From: Gammaproteobacteria bacterium | GTDB taxonomy: Bacteria > Pseudomonadota > Gammaproteobacteria > UBA6429 > Thiohalophilaceae | DNA: 64,000 nt | Direction: 5' to 3' | NCBI GenBank assembly: GCA_029880855.1 | Contig: JAOUNS010000004.1 | Span: 62,001 to 126,000, forward strand | Part shown: positions 59,660 to 64,000 of the stretch, piece after piece | Layout: each line of letters begins with the position of its first letter | Numbering within the stretch: the first letter of the stretch is position 1 | The notes under the pieces: generated by a model | The model's database searches: none | Seen by the model: only the letters and a program-made list of their open reading frames with translations | What the model was told of the DNA's origin: nothing | Program-made: the position numbers and the translations under genes

Positions 59660-60733
59660 CTAATCAAACAGACTGTATTGGGCAGCAAAGACCGAGGGAT
59701 TAAAACGACGGCTGTCCAGCGGCACAGATTGGGCATAGCCCAGTTTTTTCAGCGCCAGATTGAAGCGTTTTGCCAGCATATCCGCATACAGACCAACACC
59801 GCGCATCCGTTGTCCATATTGATGGTCGTATTCACGTCCGCCATGCATCTCGCTGATACGATTCATAACATGCTCAACCCGGTTCGGGTAGTGGCATTGC
59901 AACCAGTCACGGAACAACTGTTTCAGCTCATGGGGCAGGCGCAACAAAATATACCCCGCGGCCCGCGCACCCTGGGCCCGACTCTCGGCCAAAATGGTCT
60001 CCAGTTCCGTTTCCGTCAGGACCGGGATAATCGGCGCCACCAGCACATTGACCGGTATCCCGGCCTCGTGCAAACGGCGCATGCAGGCCAGTCGTCTGGC
60101 GGGTGAGGCCGCCCGGGGCTCCAGTCGTCGGGCGAGTTCTTTATCCAGCGTGGTCATGGATAGATAGACATGTACCAGTTGCAGGCGTGCCGCCGCTTGC
60201 AGCAGATCCAGGTCCCTTTCGATGAGTGCGGACTTGGTAATAATCACAAAGGGATGGCGTGCCGCCAGCAAGGTTTCAAGCACACCACGCGTTAACTGTA
60301 GTTGCTTTTCCACCGGTTGATAGGCATCGGTATTCGCACCGACCGCAATGGGTGCGCAGGAATAGCTTTTCGCTGACAGTTCTTTTTTCAACAATGCCAC
60401 CGTGTCCGGTTTGTAAAACAACCGACTTTCAAAATCCAGCCCCGGTGACAGATCCAGCCAGGCATGGGTCGGACGGGCAAAGCAGTAGACACAACCATGT
60501 TCACATCCCTTGTAGGGATTGATGGAGCGATCAAACGGGACATCCGGTGAATCGTTATAGGTAATGATACGGCTTGATTTATCCACCGTCAGACTGGTGT
60601 GCAGTGGTGCGGGCGCTTCATCCTGATTTCCCCAACCGTCATCGACCGCTTCGCGTCGATGTTCGGCATAGCGATTATTCGGGCTGAGGGTGGCGCCGCG
60701 TCCTTTCAATGGTTTGTCGGATTGGCCTGGCAT
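59660..60733 (-). CDS. PA0069-family radical SAM protein
   Basis: A 357-residue radical SAM enzyme. The 4Fe-4S motif is CEHGCVYC, preceded by RSINPYKG. The family (PA0069-like, near SplB) also has GANTDAYQPVEKQ and YILLRLPHELKQL. It likely uses SAM radicals for a repair or modification reaction, which is not defined. It lies on the minus strand, facing the patatin gene with a 99-bp divergent gap. Confidence 0.9.
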   Translation of the reverse strand: MPGQSDKPLKGRGATLSPNNRYAEHRREAVDDGWGNQDEAPAPLHTSLTVDKSSRIITYNDSPDVPFDRSINPYKGCEHGCVYCFARPTHAWLDLSPGLDFESRLFYKPDTVALLKKELSAKSYSCAPIAVGANTDAYQPVEKQLQLTRGVLETLLAARHPFVIITKSALIERDLDLLQAAARLQLVHVYLSMTTLDKELARRLEPRAASPARRLACMRRLHEAGIPVNVLVAPIIPVLTETELETILAESRAQGARAAGYILLRLPHELKQLFRDWLQCHYPNRVEHVMNRISEMHGGREYDHQYGQRMRGVGLYADMLAKRFNLALKKLGYAQSVPLDSRRFNPSVFAAQYSLFD

Positions 60734-60832
60734 GGCGATGTTTATAACATAATTTTTTTTCCGCTTCCCGGTTCACCTGCCTTTCCCCGGACGGTGAACT
60801 ATACTCAATGAACTTCAAAATTATCATGGACT

Positions 60833-62011
60833 ATGGCCAACAAACATCACGAAACCAGGGTCGGAATCATTCTGACCGGCGGCGGTGCACGGGCCGCCTA
60901 TCAGGTGGGTGTGCTCAAGGCCATTGCCGATATCCTGCCGCGTGATGCGGCCAATCCTTTCAAGATCATCACCGGCTCTTCCGCCGGGGCCATTAATGCC
61001 GCTGCACTGGCCTGTTACAGCGCAAATTACCGTGATGCAGTACGGCGAATCCTGCAGATCTGGGCCAACTTTCGCTCCAACCATGTTTACCGTACCGATT
61101 TGGCGGGTATCGCCGGGACCGGGGCCCGCTGGTTGGCCAGTATGTTTGTCGGTGGTCTGGGCAAGAATAATCCCCATTGCTTGTTAAATCGTGCGCCGTT
61201 ACGTGCCTTGCTGGAAAAATATATCCACACGAATAACATCCAGGAGGCGGTGGATAAAGGGTATATCCATGCACTGAGTGTGTCTGCTTCCGGTTACAGT
61301 TCCCATCAATCGGTCAGCTTCTTTCATGCCCACCCCTCGGTGGAAAGCTGGGCACGTTCGCGCCGGGTCGGGTCCCGTTCCCCCATTACCATCGATCATC
61401 TCATGGCCTCATCAGCCATCCCGTTTCTGTTTGAGGCCATCAAGGTGCATCGGGAATTTTTTGGTGACGGTTCCATGCGGCAGATTGCCCCGCTAAGTCC
61501 GGCTTTACATCTGGGAGCTGATCGCATTCTGGTGATCGGGAATCGGCAGGAAGACAACTTCCAGCCGAAACGGGTCAGCAATCCCCCGCATCCTTCGCTG
61601 GGACAGATCGCCGGCCATGCGCTGGACAGTATTTTCCTCGACAGTCTGGAGGCGGATCTGGAACGTTTGCAACGCATCAATCGAACCGTGGATCTGATTC
61701 CGGAAGACACCCGTGAAGAACACGGTATCGCCTTGCGCAAGGTTGAGGTCATGGTGATCTCGCCCAGTCAGGATATGGGTGAAATTGCCGTGCAATACAC
61801 CGACCAGTTGCCGCGCACCATCCGTTTTCTGTTGCGTGGTCTGGGGGCCTCAAAGAAAAACGGCTCCAGTCTGATCAGTTATCTGTTGTTTGAAAAAGGT
61901 TACACCCGCGCCCTGATCGATCTGGGATATCAGGATGCCACACAGAAAAAAGCCGAAATACTCGACTTTTTGTCTGGCAAAACCGGAGCCGAGGTCAAGC
62001 CTGACAGATAA
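60833..62011 (+). CDS. Patatin-like phospholipase
   Basis: A 392-residue soluble patatin-type lipase. The oxyanion loop is GGGARAAYQVG, the nucleophile elbow is GSSAG (about residue 47) and the catalytic Asp is in FFGDGSM (about 210). No signal peptide is present, so activity would be cytoplasmic or membrane-associated. The usual N-terminal lipase domain is followed by about 170 extra residues of a helical C-terminal part (SLEADLERLQRINRTVDL). It converges on the cupin gene. Confidence 0.93.
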   Translation: MANKHHETRVGIILTGGGARAAYQVGVLKAIADILPRDAANPFKIITGSSAGAINAAALACYSANYRDAVRRILQIWANFRSNHVYRTDLAGIAGTGARWLASMFVGGLGKNNPHCLLNRAPLRALLEKYIHTNNIQEAVDKGYIHALSVSASGYSSHQSVSFFHAHPSVESWARSRRVGSRSPITIDHLMASSAIPFLFEAIKVHREFFGDGSMRQIAPLSPALHLGADRILVIGNRQEDNFQPKRVSNPPHPSLGQIAGHALDSIFLDSLEADLERLQRINRTVDLIPEDTREEHGIALRKVEVMVISPSQDMGEIAVQYTDQLPRTIRFLLRGLGASKKNGSSLISYLLFEKGYTRALIDLGYQDATQKKAEILDFLSGKTGAEVKPDR

Positions 62012-62019
62012 ACATCGAA

Positions 62020-62328
62020 TTACAATCTTACCGCGTCCAGACTCACGACAGCGTCATCACCCACCACTTCCGCACTGTGCATGACACCTTTCGGGACCAC
62101 CAGACAATCACCGGCTTCCAGGATGATACTTTGTCCTTGCATGGTCATTTTAAAACGGCCTGCCAGGACAGCATCGATCTTGTCCAAGTTGTGACTATGC
62201 ATGGCAAACACCGTCCCCGGCGGATAGACCCAGCGATTGACTGCATAACCACGAGCGGTCAGCTTGTCATACATGACCCGTTCACTGAGCGGACCGTCGC
62301 GTGTCGCATCCCAATGTTCCGGTTGCAT
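62020..62328 (-). CDS. Small cupin-domain protein
   Basis: A 102-residue single cupin. The first motif is YPPGTVFAMHSHNLDKIDAVLAG split by strands, giving His pair in HSH; the second is AGDCLVVPKGVMHSAEV with its His. Metal binding through these is plausible. The substrate is unknown. Its start is two bases after the RND pump stop on the same strand, so it is in that operon. Confidence 0.87.
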   Translation of the reverse strand: MQPEHWDATRDGPLSERVMYDKLTARGYAVNRWVYPPGTVFAMHSHNLDKIDAVLAGRFKMTMQGQSIILEAGDCLVVPKGVMHSAEVVGDDAVVSLDAVRL

Positions 62329-62330
62329 GG

Positions 62331-64000
62331 TCAGGCGACCTTTTTATAGCGGAAGCTTCTGAACCTGACGATCACATCATCACCGATCAGATATAAGCAG
62401 GGCACCAGCACCAGCGTCAGCGGCGTGGCAAACAACAGACCATAACCCAATGCCAGCGCCATGGGACTCATGTAGGGATCAGCCCCGCCAATGCCATAGG
62501 CCAACGGCAACACACCGGCCACCGTGGATACCGTGGTCAGCACAATTGCCCGCAGGCGATCTGTTGTCGCCTGTGCCACCACTTCACGCAATGTCAGGTT
62601 TGATGATTTGCGTAACTCATTGACATGGTTCACCAGCACCAGCGAATCATTCACCACCACGCCGGCCAGACCGACTATGCCGGTCAGGGCCAGGAAACCC
62701 AGGTCCTGGGCATGCAGGGCAAAGGCGATGATCACACCGACGATGGCAAAGGGGATGGCCAGCATAACCATCAACGGTTGCCACAGGGAGTTAAACAACA
62801 GGATCAACAAGGCATAGATAGCCAGCGCCGCGATAATAAAAATATTCAACAGATCCTGTTTGGATTTTTCACTCTCCTCCGCTTCACCGCCGATGATCAA
62901 CTGCATCCCCGGATAATCCCGGTCCACCTGAAAATGGGCCTGTACGGCTTTGGAGATTTTGAGTGAGGTGGAAACTTTTTTATCAATATCACCACTGACA
63001 GTGATCGCCCGTTCCCCCTGATAATGACTGAACTGGGAAGGACCCGGTCCCACATCAAACTTCGCCAGCGTGCCGAGTCGGGTCTGGCGACCGGAGCGAT
63101 TGGGGATCTGCAATTGGCTGAGGAAGGCCTGATCGCCGCGAACACCCCTGGCAAAGATCACGCGGAAGTCCACATCCTCATCACCATAACGCACATTGGT
63201 GACCACTTCCCCGTCATAGGCAATGCGCACCATCTGCGCCACATCGGCCACGGTCACACCGACCCGCGCCAGTTTGGCGTAGTCGAGTTTGATCTCCACC
63301 TGTTCCTTGCCCGGCTTGTCACTGCGATCAATATCCTTGGCGCCCGGCAAACTGTTGAGATAAGCGATCACATCATCAGCCAGTTTTGTACGTATGCCAT
63401 CATCACTGCCCACAACCCGGATAAAAATCGGTCGACCCACCGGCGGCCCGCCGGTATCCACCTGGTAATAAACCCGCTCAAAGGTTTTATCGGCATCGGT
63501 CTGTTTGCGCAGTGACTCGACGATGGCATCTGCGGTACGTTCCCGATTGGCAAAGGGGGTAAGACTGACCTGCAGGCTGGCAAAATTTTCACTCTCATTG
63601 CTCACCACATCATCACCAAAGGTACCGATGCGCGCCACATAGGATTCCAGTTCACCTTTCCCCAGCCCGGCCACCAGTTGTTCCACCTTTCTGACTGCAT
63701 CAGAGGTCGCTTGCAACGAAGTGCCGGTCGGCATTTTGACAAAGATAAAAAAACGTTCCGCCGTGGAAGAGGGAAACAGGACAAAGTCCATAAATTTTAC
63801 GGCGTAGGTCATGGCGCCAATAAAGATCACCATGAAGACAGACAGACTGATGTACCGGCGTTTTAACACACCCAGCAACCAGTGCCGGAATTTGTCGCGC
63901 AAAGTATTAAAATAATGTTGGCGGGCGGAATCGGCCTGTGTCCCGGCATGGGCCTGCATGCCGGCAGACAAATGCGCGGGCAGGGCCAGGGTGGATTCCA
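62331..64000 (-). CDS. RND-family efflux transporter (5' end outside the window)
   Basis: The frame is open to base 64000, so the first part lies outside the window; 556 residues of the C-terminal portion are visible. It ends with the second half of an RND pump: periplasmic porter segments (SLQVSLTPFANRERTADAIV, GDEDVDFRVIFARGVRGD) and TM segments (IFIIAALAIYALLILLFNSL, GIVGLAGVVVNDSLVLVNHV, LALGYGLLFATPLTLVLVPC). The MMxF type gate motif FNSLWQPLMVML and NDSLVLVNHVN are typical. It pairs with periplasmic and outer-membrane partners not seen here. A cupin gene follows. Confidence 0.92.
   Translation of the reverse strand, partial: ESTLALPAHLSAGMQAHAGTQADSARQHYFNTLRDKFRHWLLGVLKRRYISLSVFMVIFIGAMTYAVKFMDFVLFPSSTAERFFIFVKMPTGTSLQATSDAVRKVEQLVAGLGKGELESYVARIGTFGDDVVSNESENFASLQVSLTPFANRERTADAIVESLRKQTDADKTFERVYYQVDTGGPPVGRPIFIRVVGSDDGIRTKLADDVIAYLNSLPGAKDIDRSDKPGKEQVEIKLDYAKLARVGVTVADVAQMVRIAYDGEVVTNVRYGDEDVDFRVIFARGVRGDQAFLSQLQIPNRSGRQTRLGTLAKFDVGPGPSQFSHYQGERAITVSGDIDKKVSTSLKISKAVQAHFQVDRDYPGMQLIIGGEAEESEKSKQDLLNIFIIAALAIYALLILLFNSLWQPLMVMLAIPFAIVGVIIAFALHAQDLGFLALTGIVGLAGVVVNDSLVLVNHVNELRKSSNLTLREVVAQATTDRLRAIVLTTVSTVAGVLPLAYGIGGADPYMSPMALALGYGLLFATPLTLVLVPCLYLIGDDVIVRFRSFRYKKVA

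Noticed and set aside
1-64000. CRISPR arrays, tRNA, rRNA, transposases or prophage
   Set aside because: I found no regularly spaced repeats, no tRNA cloverleaf, and no transposase, integrase or phage structural gene.

Overview
The window looks like chromosomal DNA of a free-living gammaproteobacterium (GC near 52 %). Supporting content includes IspG, HtpX, YgiQ and PA0069-type radical SAM proteins, a FliB flagellin methylase, a POT peptide transporter, an RND pump, DUF1207 and DUF4156 envelope proteins, and many diguanylate cyclase and PilZ proteins. I cannot name the genus. I saw no rRNA, tRNA, CRISPR array, transposase or prophage. All 64 kb is gene-dense, with short operons on both strands.

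Layout. 1-3.6 kb: partial methyltransferase, ispG, EamA exporter, zinc-ribbon protein. 3.8-10.8 kb: signalling block with a PstS-like binding protein and membrane diguanylate cyclase (overlapping genes), a PDC-sensor protein, a GGDEF-EAL protein and a PilZ protein. 10.9-17.5 kb: thioredoxin-HEAT fusion, receiver-like protein, two small conserved proteins, an orphan Xre/MbcA/ParS-type antitoxin, FliB, a prenylcysteine-methyltransferase-like membrane protein, and a pair of predicted peptidoglycan carboxypeptidases (M99/Csd4-like and Tat-exported M15). 17.7-24 kb: HTH-ferredoxin-reductase fusion, PilZ, cupin, cold-shock protein and Lon-like protease. 24-31.4 kb: type I restriction-modification locus hsdM-hsdS-hsdR with a half-size S protein, a GIY-YIG-like protein and a small membrane ORF upstream. 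31.5-35.3 kb: htpX, an uncharacterised partner and ygiQ. 35.5-40.9 kb: chaperone-usher type locus with DUF4402 subunits. 40.9-46 kb: hydrolase, START-like protein and a large receptor-PAS-GGDEF-EAL protein. 46-53.2 kb: thioredoxin-like and envelope proteins, a class I cyclic di-GMP riboswitch controlling a small secreted protein, an ABM monooxygenase/alcohol dehydrogenase pair and a second PstS-like protein. 53.2-64 kb: CDGSH protein, POT transporter, nitroreductase, HNH protein, rhomboid protease, BASS transporter, CarS-like protein, lipoprotein, radical SAM enzyme, patatin, cupin and part of an RND pump.

The unifying theme is cyclic di-GMP: three GGDEF proteins (two with EAL), two PilZ proteins and a GEMM-I riboswitch lie within 50 kb, next to surface functions (DUF4402 pili, FliB, OM proteins) that this messenger commonly controls. 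The strongest unusual points are: the riboswitch followed by a hairpin that would hide the ribosome binding site; a type I HsdR whose nuclease ExK motif reads ECA (catalytic Lys absent); a Csd4-like carboxypeptidase keeping the atypical Gln zinc ligand beside a Tat-exported M15 peptidase; an HTH/coiled-coil/2Fe-2S/FNR fusion; and an unnamed C-terminal domain shared by two otherwise unrelated proteins in the window.
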